From: Rhodocista pekingensis
Lineage (GTDB): Bacteria > Pseudomonadota > Alphaproteobacteria > Azospirillales > Azospirillaceae
Assembly (NCBI RefSeq): GCF_042665545.1
Contig: NZ_JBHTCM010000004.1
Coordinates: 124,001 to 188,000, forward strand
Reading direction: 5' to 3'
Length of the DNA stretch: 64,000 nucleotides
Part shown: positions 25,306 to 36,787 of the stretch, piece by piece
Layout: every line of letters begins with the position of its first letter
Position numbering within the stretch: position 1 is the stretch's first letter
Program-made: the position numbers and the translations under genes
The notes under the pieces: model-generated
Told to the model about the DNA's origin: nothing
What the model saw: the letters and a program-made list of their open reading frames with translations, nothing else
Databases searched by the model: none

Positions 25306-26712
25306 GTGGCCCTGCCGCTCTCCGAGTGTTCCGCCTGCCGGTGCGCCGACGCCACCGCTGTGCCTGCCGTGTCGCTGCCCCTTGCGGCCGTGCCCGCCGC
25401 AGCCTTGGAGGAGGCGCTGATCGCCGCCTATGCCGGGCTGGAGCGCGGGGATACCGCCGCGGCCGAATCCTCCGCCCGGATGGCCCTGGAGATCGACCCG
25501 GCGTCGCCGGAAGCCAATGCCCTGATCGCGGAGATCCTGACCGGCCGTTCCCGCTTCGAAGCGGCGGCGGCGCACTATCGCGTGGCCCTGGCGGACGGGA
25601 CCGGCCCTCTCTCCTGGCAGCGTGATCTTGCTGCCGCCCTGGAGGCAGCGGGTCACGACGCCGAGGCGGCCTCCACCTGCCGGGAGATCCTCGGACGGCG
25701 GCCGGACGATGCCGCCACGCACCGACGTCTCGCCCGTCTGCTGCTCCGCCTGGGGGAGCCGGAGACCGCGCTGGAGCATGCGCGGGAGGCGCGCTTCCTG
25801 GCGCCGGACCGGCCGGCGGATCTCGCCGGGCTCACCGATCTGGCGGAAGTCTTCGTCACCGCCGGGGAGCCGCTCACCGCGGCCGAGATGCTGGAGCCGG
25901 CCCTGCGCCGCGCCGATCCCGACGGTCCCGGCCTGCCGGCCGCGCGGCTCTTGCTCGGCCGCGCCTGGATCGCCCTGTCGGAGGCGGAGAAGGCGCAACG
26001 TCTGCTGGCCGAGGTGCTGGAGGGCGGGGGGGATGCCGGCGCCCGTGCCGCCGCCCTGCTTGCCGATCTGGACGGCGCCGCACGCGGCAGCCTCGCCCCC
26101 GCCTATGTGCGTGCCCTGTTCGACCGGTATGCTGACCGGTTCGACACCGATCTGGTGGGCCGCCTGCACTATGTCGCGCCGCAGGCGATCCGGGCCGCGC
26201 TCCTGCGCCTGGGGCTTGTGGACGGCGCTGCGTTGCGGATGCTGGATGCCGGCTGCGGCACCGGACTGGCCGGGGCGGAACTCCGGTCCCTGGCCGGCAG
26301 CCTCGCCGGTTTCGACCTGTCGCCGCGGATGGTGGAGAAGGCCCGCGCCCGCGGCCTCTATGACGAGGTGTGGGTGGCGGAACTGACGGCCGGCCTCGCC
26401 GCCCGGCCGGGGGCCTGGGATCTGGTCGTGGCGGCGGACGTGCTGGTCTATCTCGGCGACCTGCATCCGGTGATGGCCGCGGCCGCGGCGGCCCTGGCGC
26501 CGGGCGGGCGGTTCGCCTTCACCGGGGAAGTGATCGACGGCGACGGTTTCCGCCTGCATGAGGGGCGCCGCTATGCCCATTCGCTGCCCCATCTGCACGC
26601 CGCCGTAGCGGCGGCCGGGTTGACCCTGGAGCTGCTGGAGGAGCACCAGCCGCGTTGGGAGAAGGGCCGGCCGGTCCCCGGCTTTCTCGGTGTCGTTACG
26701 AAGCCGGTCTGA
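25306..26712 (+). CDS. TPR-methyltransferase fusion (SAM-dependent)
   Basis: 468 residues from GTG 25306. The N-terminal half (~35-260) is built of TPR-like helical pairs (YAGLERGDTAAAESSARMAL, REILGRRPDDAATHRRLARL, ALEHAREARFLAPDRPADLA). A linker with YVRALFDRYADRFDTDLVGRL leads into the methyltransferase domain (~290-468): MLDAGCGTGLAGAELR as motif I, DLSPRMVEKAR as motif II, WDLVVAADVLVYLGDL as motif IV, and ALAPGGRFAFTGEV. This domain order is typical of predicted TPR-containing methyltransferases (NodS/NDUFAF5-like). The substrate is unknown; the TPR part suggests a protein partner. Confidence 0.85.
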   Translation: MALPLSECSACRCADATAVPAVSLPLAAVPAAALEEALIAAYAGLERGDTAAAESSARMALEIDPASPEANALIAEILTGRSRFEAAAAHYRVALADGTGPLSWQRDLAAALEAAGHDAEAASTCREILGRRPDDAATHRRLARLLLRLGEPETALEHAREARFLAPDRPADLAGLTDLAEVFVTAGEPLTAAEMLEPALRRADPDGPGLPAARLLLGRAWIALSEAEKAQRLLAEVLEGGGDAGARAAALLADLDGAARGSLAPAYVRALFDRYADRFDTDLVGRLHYVAPQAIRAALLRLGLVDGAALRMLDAGCGTGLAGAELRSLAGSLAGFDLSPRMVEKARARGLYDEVWVAELTAGLAARPGAWDLVVAADVLVYLGDLHPVMAAAAAALAPGGRFAFTGEVIDGDGFRLHEGRRYAHSLPHLHAAVAAAGLTLELLEEHQPRWEKGRPVPGFLGVVTKPV

Positions 26713-26729
26713 CCGGCGGCATCGTTCCG

Positions 26730-27446
26730 TCAGCGGAACAGGGACAGCAGCACCGGCACCAGCAGCGCCGTCAGCAGCCCGTTCAGGGCCATGGCGATGC
26801 CGGCGAAGGTGCCGGCCAGGGGATGCGCCTGGAAGGCGGCAGCCGTGCCGATCCCGTGCGCGGCAGTGCCCATGGCCGTGCCCACGGCCCGGGGATCGCG
26901 CACCCGCAGCAGCCGCAGCACGCTGCCGCCCAGCACGGCCCCCAGGATGCCGGTGCAGATCACCAGTGCCGCCGTCAGCGACGGCAGGCCGCCGATCTTC
27001 TCCGCGATGCCCATGGCGATGGGGGTGGTGACGGACTTCGGCGCGATCGAGGACGCGACCTGCGGCGTCGCCCCCAGCAGCCGCGCCGTCAGCTCGGCGG
27101 AGAGCACGGCCGTCACCGATCCCGCCAGCAGCGCCGCCGCCAGCGGCAGGGCGCTGCGCCGCACCTCCGCCCGGTGCTGCCAGAGCGGCACGGCCAGCGC
27201 CACCGTGGCGGGGCCCAGCAGGAAATGCACGAACTGCGCCCCGTCGAAATAGGTCTGGTAATCGGTTCCGGTCGTGACCAGCACGGCGATCAGCAGCGCC
27301 ACGGCCAGCGCCACCGGGTTCATCCAGGGCCGCCGGCCGGCCCACTCGAACAGCCGGACCCCGACCAGATAGGCCAGCACGGTGGCCGTGAGCCAGAGCA
27401 GGGGGCTGGCCTTCAGATAGACCCAGATGTCGGCCAGCCCGTTCAT
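26730..27446 (-). CDS. lrgB: LrgB/CidB family membrane protein
   Basis: 238 residues with ~8 membrane segments. The signature is complete: ASSIAPKSVTTPIAMGIAEK, GILGAVLG, GTAMGTAAHGIGTA and the final AMALNGLLTALLVP. It pairs with LrgA; characterised systems modulate murein hydrolase export, or transport glycolate or pyruvate. Start ATG 27446 overlaps the lrgA stop by 4 nt (ATGA), so translation is coupled. The transported molecule here is unknown. Confidence 0.92.
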   Translation of the reverse strand: MNGLADIWVYLKASPLLWLTATVLAYLVGVRLFEWAGRRPWMNPVALAVALLIAVLVTTGTDYQTYFDGAQFVHFLLGPATVALAVPLWQHRAEVRRSALPLAAALLAGSVTAVLSAELTARLLGATPQVASSIAPKSVTTPIAMGIAEKIGGLPSLTAALVICTGILGAVLGGSVLRLLRVRDPRAVGTAMGTAAHGIGTAAAFQAHPLAGTFAGIAMALNGLLTALLVPVLLSLFR

Positions 27447-27829
27447 TCCCCGGCCCTCCCGCTGCCGGCATCGGTTCCCCCGGCCGGGTCCTCCCCGCGC
27501 CCGGCCAGCAGGCGGAAGACGGCGCCGGTGACGGCCAGGGTCAGCACCGTGCTGACCAGCAGCGCGCCCAGGATGGCCGGCCATTCGGCGCCGATCCGGC
27601 CGGCGTGCAGCATGATCCCCACGCCGGCCGGCACGAACAGCAGCGACAGGTTGCCCAGCAGGCCCTTGGCCAGCCCTTCCAGGGCCGGGTCGGGTCCATG
27701 CCGGCGCAAGAGCCAGGCGAACAGCAGCAGCGTGCCCAGCACCGGGCCCGGCACCGGCAGGCCAAGGGCGTGGGCGGCCAGCTCCCCCGCCAACTGGCAG
27801 GTCAGCAGCACGGCGATGGCGGAAACCAT
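27443..27829 (-). CDS. lrgA: LrgA/CidA family membrane protein
   Basis: 128 residues with four hydrophobic segments. Family features: ELAAHALGLPVPGPVLGTLL (the conserved PGPVLG), then LSLLFVPAGVGIMLH and a final membrane segment STVLTLAVTGAVF. The C-terminal ~20 residues are polar and Gly/Asp-rich. It is the first gene of the lrgAB pair. LrgA resembles small holins, but the pair may act as a transporter. Confidence 0.9.
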   Translation of the reverse strand: MVSAIAVLLTCQLAGELAAHALGLPVPGPVLGTLLLFAWLLRRHGPDPALEGLAKGLLGNLSLLFVPAGVGIMLHAGRIGAEWPAILGALLVSTVLTLAVTGAVFRLLAGRGEDPAGGTDAGSGRAGE

Positions 27830-27915
27830 GGCGGGTTGATCCCTCCGGAACCCGGACGATGTGGCGGGTCCACGGCATGCGCCCGCGCGCGGCCGGGGTC
27901 AAGCCGCCGGCCCCC

Positions 27916-29463
27916 TCAGAACAGCGTGGGCAGGGTCAACCGCAGCAGGGCGGGGGCGCCTTCGGCATGCCATTCCGCCTCCAGCGCGCCGTCCGGCCGG
28001 CCCGTCAGGGACAGCCAGTTGCGGGCCGGCAGCAGCCGGCGCCCGGTCTCGGCGAAGCCGGGGAACTCCAGCGTCAGCCCGTCGGCCAGGGGCTCGCGCC
28101 GGCCGGCCAGCCGCTCCAGCACATCGACCGCGAAGCCGGCCGGCGGCGGATGCACGATGCCCGAACTGATGAGCTGCCAGATCTCCAGGTCCAGCCCGCG
28201 CAGCACCCCGACGCCGCCCAGATGCACCTCGCCGGACACCACGGTCACGCGGCACCGCGTCTCCCGCACGAACCCGGCCAGTAGCCGCAGCAGGCGGGTC
28301 CATTCCTCGCGGTGGGCGGGGCTGCGCCACTGGTCGCGCAGATCGTCCTCCAGCCGCTGCCGCCCGGGGATCAGGTTCAGGATGCGCTCGGCCAGTCCCA
28401 GGCCGGGGAACAGCACCGGCACGCCCGACATCAGCAGCAGATGGCGGGTGCCGCGGTAGCGGTCCAGCCAGCCGGGCAGCGCCTTCCACGTCGTCTCCGA
28501 CATCACCCGGTCCGGCCGCCGCTCGCTGCGCAGGTCCAGCGCCAGCACCCCGACCCCGTTCAGGGTCAGGCCCTGGCTCAGCACGCCGGTGCCGGGATCG
28601 GCCAGCAGGGTCTCCGGCGGGTCGTCCGCCATGCCGAGCTGGAACAGCCGGAACGCCTTGCGCGCCGCGGCGAAGACGGCGCGGTAGGGGGCCGACTCCA
28701 GCACCGCGTCGGGATGGGAACCCCAGCCGTCCAGGATGTCGTGATCGTCCCACATGCACAGCGCCGGGACCGACGCCAGCACGGCCGCCGTCTCCGGCTG
28801 CGACCAGCCGTGCCGGTAGACCTCCAGATACCAGCGGTCCAGCCGGGCGGGCAGGTCGGGCGGCAAGGGGGCGGAGCCGCGGCGGGCGGCGGTCGCGGCG
28901 GCCAGCCCGTCAACCCCCTGCCACAGCCCGTCGGCATAGACCTGGTCACCGCCCAGCAGCAGCAGGTGGAACGGTTCCGCCCGGTGGCGGCCCAGCAGGT
29001 GGCCCCAGCGGGCGTTGCGCGACAGGCCGGCAGCGGGGATCGCCGCCTCGTCCTCGCAGCCGCCGCAGGAGGCGAAGGCGATCCGCGGCGGCACCAGCGT
29101 ACCGGGCAGGGCGAAGTGCCAGCGCCGTTCGTCGCCGTCCAGCCCGTATCCGGCGCGACCGTCCTGCACCCCCCGCGGGACCGCGAAATCGTAGCGCCAG
29201 AGCCGTTCGGTGGCGCCGCCGTCCAGGCTCCACTCGGCCAGGAACCGCGGCGGCACGGGCAGCGAGACGCCCTCAACCCGCAGGTCGGCCGGTTCCGCGT
29301 CGCCGCGGAACAGCATGCAGCAGGACACGCGCCAGCGGCCGCCCTGCGTGCCGCGCGCCAGCAGGACGGGACCGAGCCGCAATTCGGGACGGGGCGGGCG
29401 GCGCGGCTTCGACCGGACGGGCCGCGCGGCCTCCGGCCGGTGACCGGGAGGACAGGGCATCAT
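27916..29463 (-). CDS. PhoD-like phosphatase (metallophosphoesterase)
   Basis: About 515 residues from ATG 29463. GTG 29565 would overlap the preceding gene's stop (GTGA) and add 34 low-complexity residues; this coupled start is a serious alternative. A Pro/Arg-rich N-terminus precedes a beta-rich domain (~45-150). The catalytic core shows AFASCGGCED, LLLGGDQVYADGLW, CMWDDHDILDGWG (the DDHD metal site) and VVSGEVHLGGVG. These are the PhoD/DUF7800-type phosphatase motifs. There is no obvious signal peptide, unlike classical secreted PhoD, so it is probably cytoplasmic. The substrate is unknown. Confidence 0.82.
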   Translation of the reverse strand: MMPCPPGHRPEAARPVRSKPRRPPRPELRLGPVLLARGTQGGRWRVSCCMLFRGDAEPADLRVEGVSLPVPPRFLAEWSLDGGATERLWRYDFAVPRGVQDGRAGYGLDGDERRWHFALPGTLVPPRIAFASCGGCEDEAAIPAAGLSRNARWGHLLGRHRAEPFHLLLLGGDQVYADGLWQGVDGLAAATAARRGSAPLPPDLPARLDRWYLEVYRHGWSQPETAAVLASVPALCMWDDHDILDGWGSHPDAVLESAPYRAVFAAARKAFRLFQLGMADDPPETLLADPGTGVLSQGLTLNGVGVLALDLRSERRPDRVMSETTWKALPGWLDRYRGTRHLLLMSGVPVLFPGLGLAERILNLIPGRQRLEDDLRDQWRSPAHREEWTRLLRLLAGFVRETRCRVTVVSGEVHLGGVGVLRGLDLEIWQLISSGIVHPPPAGFAVDVLERLAGRREPLADGLTLEFPGFAETGRRLLPARNWLSLTGRPDGALEAEWHAEGAPALLRLTLPTLF

Positions 29464-29561
29464 GGGAACGGACCCGGGGGAGACGGCGGCTGCGGCGGAC
29501 GGACTGTCATGCTGTGACGGGTGGCCGCCGCTGGAGCGCGGCGCCGGAAGATGCCGTGCCG

Positions 29562-29795
29562 TCACCCGTGCGCAGGACCCCGCCCGCGCAACAGCGCCAG
29601 CATGCTTGCCGGGACGGGTTCCTCCAGCACCGGGTCGTACAGACGGTGCAGCTCGTCCGCCTGCTGGCGATAGCGGTCCAGCAGACTGCGGGCGGTCGGA
29701 TCGTGTTCGATCGCCGCCTCGATCTCGCGCTGCTCATCCTCGCTGAGTGCGCCGTCGAGGTAGGCGTTGATGTCGGTCATGGTCAGTTTCTTCAT
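29562..29795 (-). CDS. short anti-sigma-factor-like protein
   Basis: 77 residues from ATG 29795; ATGs at 29780 and 29813 are alternatives. The pattern ITDxxxAYLDGALSEDEQREIE is the N-terminal fold of ZAS/RsiW-type anti-sigma factors (here TDINAYLDGALSEDEQREIE), and the later DELHRLYDPVLEEPVPASML is common to the same group. The zinc-binding His/Cys residues and the following membrane segment are missing, so it is either a cytoplasmic variant or a remnant. It ends in the 4-nt overlap with the possible GTG start of the phosphatase gene. An ECF sigma gene lies 1.2 kb away, with a stress-type dehydrogenase between. Confidence 0.6.
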   Translation of the reverse strand: MKKLTMTDINAYLDGALSEDEQREIEAAIEHDPTARSLLDRYRQQADELHRLYDPVLEEPVPASMLALLRGRGPAHG

Positions 29796-29898
29796 CAACA
29801 TCGTCCGGACCACCCTCTGCCGCTCCCCCGAAGGATCGAGGCAGAAAATGTCGCCGCAGCGGCCAGACAGTCAACATCGCGATCCGGACCTTGTTCCC

Positions 29899-29923
29899 GG
29901 AACGGGGCGCTCCGGGTCCTGTT
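29899..29923 (+). promoter_or_regulatory. possible EcfG-type promoter upstream of the SDR gene
   Basis: GGAAC (29899-29903), a 16-bp spacer and TGTT (29920-29923) give a near-consensus general-stress promoter. The predicted start of transcription would lie about 25 bp before the ATG at 29955, leaving room for the GGAGAGG ribosome site. Confidence 0.5.
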
Positions 29924-29954
29924 GAGCCGGGGACACGATCAACGGAGAGGACCC

Positions 29955-30830
29955 ATGCCCCCCGATCAGCAACGGGAAATGCCGCAAGGCCAGCCGGCAC
30001 AGCACCAGGAAAGGCAACCGGGACGCGAGCACGAGATGTCGCCCCGCCCGGTCTTCATCCGGGAGGAGTATCGTGGCAGCGGCAAGCTGGACGGCAAGGT
30101 GGCGCTCGTAACCGGTGGCGACAGCGGCATCGGCCGCGCTGTCGCCGTTCACTTCGCCCGGGAGGGGGCGGACGTCGCCATCGCCTATCTGGAGGAGGAT
30201 GAGGACGCCGGGGAGACGAAGCGCCTGGTGGAGGCGGAAGGCAGGGGGTGCCTGACCTTCCGCGGCGATCTCGGAAGCGAGGACGTCTGCCGCGACCTTG
30301 TCGGTCAGGTGATGGACCGTTTCGGCCGGCTGGACGTGCTGGTCAACAATGCGGGCGAACAGCATGTCCGCGAGAGCCTGACGGACATCTCCGCCGAGCA
30401 GCTCGAACGCACCTTCCGCACCAACATTTTCGCCCAGTTCTATCTGACGAAGGCCTGCCTGCCGCATCTGCGCAAGGGGGCCGCGGTCATCTGCACCACC
30501 TCTGTCACCGCCTATCGCGGCAATCCCAAGCTGCTGGACTATTCCGCGACCAAGGGCGCCATCGTCACCTTCGTGCGCTCGCTGGCGGCCCAGCTCGCAC
30601 CCGACGGTATCCGCGTCAACGGCGTCGCGCCGGGGCCGATCTGGACCCCGCTGATCCCGGCCAGCTTCCCGGAGGAGACGGTGGGGCAGTTCGGTGGCGA
30701 TGAACCGCTGGGTCGGCCCGGACAGCCCGCCGACGTGGCGCCCTCCTATGTCTTCCTCGCCTCGGCCGACAGCGCCTACATCAGCGGGCAGGTTCTGCAC
30801 CCCAACGGCGGCGAGCCGGTGGAGAGCTGA
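29955..30830 (+). CDS. SDR-family oxidoreductase (general-stress type)
   Basis: 291 residues from ATG 29955, behind GGAGAGG. A ~45-residue Gln/Arg/Pro-rich N-terminal extension (MPPDQQREMPQGQPAQHQER) is typical of the YhdF/YhxC-like SDR group. The NAD(P)-binding motif is VALVTGGDSGIGRAVAVHFA, NNAGEQH follows, and the catalytic Ser-Tyr-Lys is seen as TTSVTAY with LDYSATKGA. RVNGVAPGPIWTPLIP and ISGQVLHPNGGE complete the fold. The physiological substrate is unknown. The group is often stress-induced, consistent with the GGAAC motif upstream. Confidence 0.9.
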   Translation: MPPDQQREMPQGQPAQHQERQPGREHEMSPRPVFIREEYRGSGKLDGKVALVTGGDSGIGRAVAVHFAREGADVAIAYLEEDEDAGETKRLVEAEGRGCLTFRGDLGSEDVCRDLVGQVMDRFGRLDVLVNNAGEQHVRESLTDISAEQLERTFRTNIFAQFYLTKACLPHLRKGAAVICTTSVTAYRGNPKLLDYSATKGAIVTFVRSLAAQLAPDGIRVNGVAPGPIWTPLIPASFPEETVGQFGGDEPLGRPGQPADVAPSYVFLASADSAYISGQVLHPNGGEPVES

Positions 30831-30836
30831 TCCGCC

Positions 30837-30886
30837 GGCGGGACGCTCCCGGTCGTGCCTGCGGCGGGACGCCCCGGTCGTGCCTG
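30837..30886. repeat. tandem duplication of ~25 bp after the SDR gene
   Basis: GGCGGGACGCTCCCGGTCGT plus five bases (30837-30861) is repeated with one deletion at 30863-30886. It lies just after the stop codon. Confidence 0.7.
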
Positions 30887-30971
30887 TGCGACCGGTCATG
30901 GTGGATGCGGGAGGTCCGTCGGCCTCCCGCATCCCGCCCTGGCCGCTTCCGTCCTGGGGCCGCTTACGGCG

Positions 30972-31445
30972 TCAGGCCGCCATCATGGTGTTCAGCCGTT
31001 CGCGCGCCCGGCACAGGCGGGACCGGATGGTGCCGATGGAGACGTTCAGCTTCTCCGCCGCCTCCTGATAGGGCCGGCCCTCGATGGCGACCAGCTTCAC
31101 CACCTTGCGCTGGCACGGGGTCAGCGTCCGGAAGGCCCGGTCCACGTCGCGGCAGACCAGCCGCGAGAGCTGCGTCGCCTCGACCGAGGCGGCATGGTCC
31201 CACAGCTCCACCTTCGTCATGTGCTTTTCGCGCTGAAGATTGTTGAAGTGCAGGTTCTTGAGCATCGTCGTCAGCCAGGCCTGCATGTTGGTCCCAGGCT
31301 CGAACCGGTGCGACCGGGAGAGCGCCCGGGCGATGCAGTCCTGTGTCAGGTCCTCCGCGGCATTGGCATCGCGCGTCAGCTTGCAGGCGTATCGATGCAG
31401 GGCCGGAATGCAACTCACCAGTTCATCGGTGAAGGAGTAGGCCAT
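30972..31445 (-). CDS. ECF-family RNA polymerase sigma factor (EcfG-like)
   Basis: 157 residues from ATG 31445; the upstream in-frame extension is Arg-rich and non-coding in character. Region 2 is LHRYACKLTRDANAAEDLTQ then ARALSRSHRFEPGTNMQAWL. Region 4 is LTPCQRKVVKLVAIEGRPYQ with EAAEKLNVSIGTIRSRLCRA. The arrangement fits ECF sigma factors of the EcfG/ECF15 or a related group. No NepR or PhyR gene is adjacent. A GGAAC-N16-CGTT motif lies upstream, suggesting control by itself or by another EcfG-type sigma. The spacing to the promoter motif (~360 bp) is long. Confidence 0.85.
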   Translation of the reverse strand: MAYSFTDELVSCIPALHRYACKLTRDANAAEDLTQDCIARALSRSHRFEPGTNMQAWLTTMLKNLHFNNLQREKHMTKVELWDHAASVEATQLSRLVCRDVDRAFRTLTPCQRKVVKLVAIEGRPYQEAAEKLNVSIGTIRSRLCRARERLNTMMAA

Positions 31446-32146
31446 CGTTCGGCTCCGTCTTTTCGATCGTCGTGGTGGCGTCGCGGTCGAAGATCCGTTG
31501 CGCGTCCGGAGCGGGCGCCGGCAGTCGCGGCTGTCCCGCCGCGGCCGCGCCTGCGGCCGTCGTCCGGGAACTGTCACGATGTCGGGTGGTCCGTTGCCGG
31601 TGCGCCCGTCGGGCGTCAGGAGCCCGGACGGCCCGGGCGGTCGTGCCGCCGCGGTGCCGCAAGGGCGGGATGTGACAGGAAGGAAAGGACTGGGGCTCTT
31701 CCGGCCTTGGGTGACATTGTTGCCTCCCGGTCACTTCGGTCCGCGCAGACGGAACCTCGCAGGTCTCAGAAGTGCTACGGCGCTTGGCGTCGTCGGCAGG
31801 GTAACGGAAGGCGTTCGGCGATGTTCCGTTCTCGTTGCAAGAATCGGCTTCAGTGTCTTGAACTTCCGTAAGTTCCTTAGTTAATCCTCCGGAAGGCGAG
31901 CGGGGCGCCGGACCCCCCCGGGCGAACGGTCAGGGTTTATCGGAAGGAGCGGCGGCGGGGCGTCCACCACGCCCGAATTGTGTTGCCAACGAACCTGGAC
32001 CGGTGCGCAATGGGGTATCGGGGGCCTGCTGGCTGTTCGGTCAATGGAGCTTTAACCCTATCGTCGCCAAGCATGGTTCCGCCGTCCCGCACCCTGCGTT
32101 GCCGTGACCGGTGGAACGGACTGCTGACAAGGAAGAGTCGACGCCC
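31446..32146. other. long divergent intergenic region between sigma gene and glgP
   Basis: About 700 bp without a credible gene on either strand. It holds a minus-strand GGAAC-N16-CGTT motif at 31803-31827, and a small inverted repeat GAACTT-CCGT-AAGTTC at 31860-31875. A long leader or a small RNA is possible, but neither can be shown from sequence alone. Confidence 0.45.
31803..31827 (-). promoter_or_regulatory. EcfG-type promoter motif (GGAAC-N16-CGTT)
   Basis: On the minus strand, GGAAC (31827-31823) and CGTT (31806-31803) are separated by exactly 16 bp, matching the alphaproteobacterial general-stress consensus. It points toward the ECF sigma gene. Confidence 0.6.
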
Positions 32147-34741
<2,595 letters not shown>

Positions 34742-34792
34742 CGGTCGCCGGCGCGCCTGCCGCCGCGGACAGGCGCGCCGTTTCCGACCCGC

Positions 34793-36268
34793 TCAGCCCT
34801 TCGGCTCGAACGGGGTGCGGCGGCCGTCCATCTTGTGGACGGCGCCGCGGCGCATCACGAAGTCCACCGTTTCCAGTGCTGTCACATTCTCCAGCGGGCT
34901 GCCGGACACGGCGATGATGTCGGCATCCTTGCCGGGCTCCAGGCTGCCGGCGCGGTCGGCGATGCCCAGCAGGTCCGCGGCGTTCACCGTCGCCGCCCGG
35001 ATGGCGTCCATCGGGGACAGGCCGGCCTCCACCATCAGCTTGAACTCCTGCGCATTGATGCCGTGGGCGCTGACGCCGCTGTCGGTGCCGAAGGCGATCT
35101 TCACCTCGGCCTTGGCGGCACGGGCGAAGTTCCGCTGCATCATCGGCCCCACGGTCAGGGCCTTGCGCTTGACGGCCGGCGACATGACGCCGGGCCGGTT
35201 CGCCATGTCCACCACCGTCTTTCCCGCCAGCAGCGTGGGCACCAGATAGGCGCCGGTCTGGCGGAACAGCCTGATCGATTCGTCGTCCAGGTAGCTGCCG
35301 TGCTCCACGCTGTCCACGCCGGCGCGCAGGGCGGCGTTGATGCCGTCGGCCGCATGGGCGTGGGCGGCGACCTTGCGCCCCATCAGGTGCGCCGTCTCCA
35401 CGATGGAGCGCAGCTCGTCATCGAACATCTGCTGACCGGTGCCGGCCGCGATCTGGCTCAGCACGCCGCCCGTGGCGGACAGCTTGATCAGATCGGCCCC
35501 GCGCCGCACCTGTTCGCGCACGGCCTGGCGGCAGGTGTCGCTGCCGTCGCAGACATTGATGCGGCTGTCGGACAGCGCTTCCGTCACCTTCTCGTTGAAG
35601 CCGTTGATGTCGCCGTGCCCGGCGGTGACCGCCAGCCCCTGGCCGGCGACCAGCAGGGTGGGGCCGCGCACCTTGCCGGCGGCAATGGCGTCACGCAGCG
35701 CCACGCCCGTGCGGGCGCTGGAGCCGACATCGCGCACGGTGGTGAACCCGGCCATCAGGGTACGCTCGGCGAACACCGTGCCGTCCAGGATCGACCGCTC
35801 CGGATCGTCGGTGACGCTGCGGAGCTGGCTGTCGGGTCCCAGCTCGAAGATGATGTGGACATGGCTGTCGATCAGCCCGGGCAGGACGAAGGCATCGCGC
35901 AGGTCCACCACCTGCGCGTCCGGCGTCTGGATGTCCGCCGGCTGGGCGAATCCGGCGCGGATCTCCGCCACCTTGCCGTCGCGCACGACGATGGTCTGCT
36001 GCGTCACCGGCTTCTCTCCCGGCACGGCCAGCAGGGTGCCGGCATGGATCAGGGTCACCGGCCCCGACAGGGCAGGGGGCGGCTGTGGCCCGGTGCTCTG
36101 TGGCGCGGTGGTCTGTGGCGCGGTGGTCTGCGCCAGCGCGGATGGCGTGCCGGCAAGGGCGAGCAGCCCGGCCAGCGCGGCCCCCGCCAGCAGGCGGCTG
36201 CCGCGGAACCGCCGGCGCGGCGGGGCGGCGGGGACGGGCGACGGAACAGCGGACATGACAGTGGACAT
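34793..36268 (-). CDS. secreted amidohydrolase (imidazolonepropionase-like, Xaa-Pro dipeptidase-type)
   Basis: 491 residues with a signal peptide (hydrophobic LLAGAALAGLLALAGT, cleavage after SALA near residue 46). A QTTAPQTTAPQST linker made of 15-bp repeats follows. The metal-dependent amidohydrolase fold shows LPGLIDSHVHII (HxH), the probable metal-bridging Lys in GADLIKLSATGG, two His in KVAAHAHAADGI, and GTDSGVSAHG (Asp). Similar proteins (Sgx9260/Xaa-Pro-like group) hydrolyse N-acylated or Xaa-Pro dipeptides. Location is periplasmic. It is convergent with glgP. Confidence 0.87.
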   Translation of the reverse strand: MSTVMSAVPSPVPAAPPRRRFRGSRLLAGAALAGLLALAGTPSALAQTTAPQTTAPQSTGPQPPPALSGPVTLIHAGTLLAVPGEKPVTQQTIVVRDGKVAEIRAGFAQPADIQTPDAQVVDLRDAFVLPGLIDSHVHIIFELGPDSQLRSVTDDPERSILDGTVFAERTLMAGFTTVRDVGSSARTGVALRDAIAAGKVRGPTLLVAGQGLAVTAGHGDINGFNEKVTEALSDSRINVCDGSDTCRQAVREQVRRGADLIKLSATGGVLSQIAAGTGQQMFDDELRSIVETAHLMGRKVAAHAHAADGINAALRAGVDSVEHGSYLDDESIRLFRQTGAYLVPTLLAGKTVVDMANRPGVMSPAVKRKALTVGPMMQRNFARAAKAEVKIAFGTDSGVSAHGINAQEFKLMVEAGLSPMDAIRAATVNAADLLGIADRAGSLEPGKDADIIAVSGSPLENVTALETVDFVMRRGAVHKMDGRRTPFEPKG

Positions 36269-36388
36269 GGAAGCTCCCTGGTCGTTCTGCCGCCCGGTTG
36301 CCCTCTTCGCGGGGGCCTGTCTGCGGTCCGGGCGGGGCGGCCATTCTGGCCGTCCCGGGGCGGGACGGGAAGCGCGGCCGCGGGCTCC

Positions 36389-36787
36389 CTAATACCGCTC
36401 CGCCAGATGGATACGGTCGCCCGGCGGGCTGACGGACTCGGCGAAGGTTTCCACGGCTTCCGCGATCAGGCCGCCGCGCAGCCGGTAGAAGCCGCTGCAC
36501 AGCAGGACCGCCCGCCCCGTCGTGATGCGGACCCGTGCCGCGGCGCGGTCGCCGCTGGCGACCACCTCACCGAGCTGGACCCGCCGGCCGCCGGCCGCGC
36601 GGCGGTTGAGCGCGACGAAGGCGTCGGCGCCGCGGATTCGCTCCCGCGTCTGCGGCCATTCCACCACCAGTTCCTCGGCCACCAGCCGGCGCACGGCGTC
36701 CCAGCGGTGGCTGGCCATGCCCTCCCACAGCGCCGTCACCACGGCGCCGGCATCGCTTTCCGGCGCGTCCCCCCTCGGCCTGGACAT
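36389..36787 (-). CDS. SnoaL/NTF2-like protein of unknown function
   Basis: 132 residues. ATG 36787 has GGAGAACGGGG upstream, better than ATG 36802. The pattern VVTALWEGMASHRWDAVRRLVAEELVV followed by a strand-rich core and ending FAESVSPPGDRI is the NTF2/SnoaL-like small-domain fold. No catalytic residues can be assigned. It is probably a small-molecule binding or accessory domain, alone between the amidohydrolase and the helicase gene. Confidence 0.65.
   Translation of the reverse strand: MSRPRGDAPESDAGAVVTALWEGMASHRWDAVRRLVAEELVVEWPQTRERIRGADAFVALNRRAAGGRRVQLGEVVASGDRAAARVRITTGRAVLLCSGFYRLRGGLIAEAVETFAESVSPPGDRIHLAERY

Noticed and set aside
29562..29795. NepR-type anti-sigma assignment
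   Set aside because: The LYDPVLEEPVP segment recalls NepR, but the N-terminal part matches the RsiW-type anti-sigma pattern and the rest of NepR is not seen.
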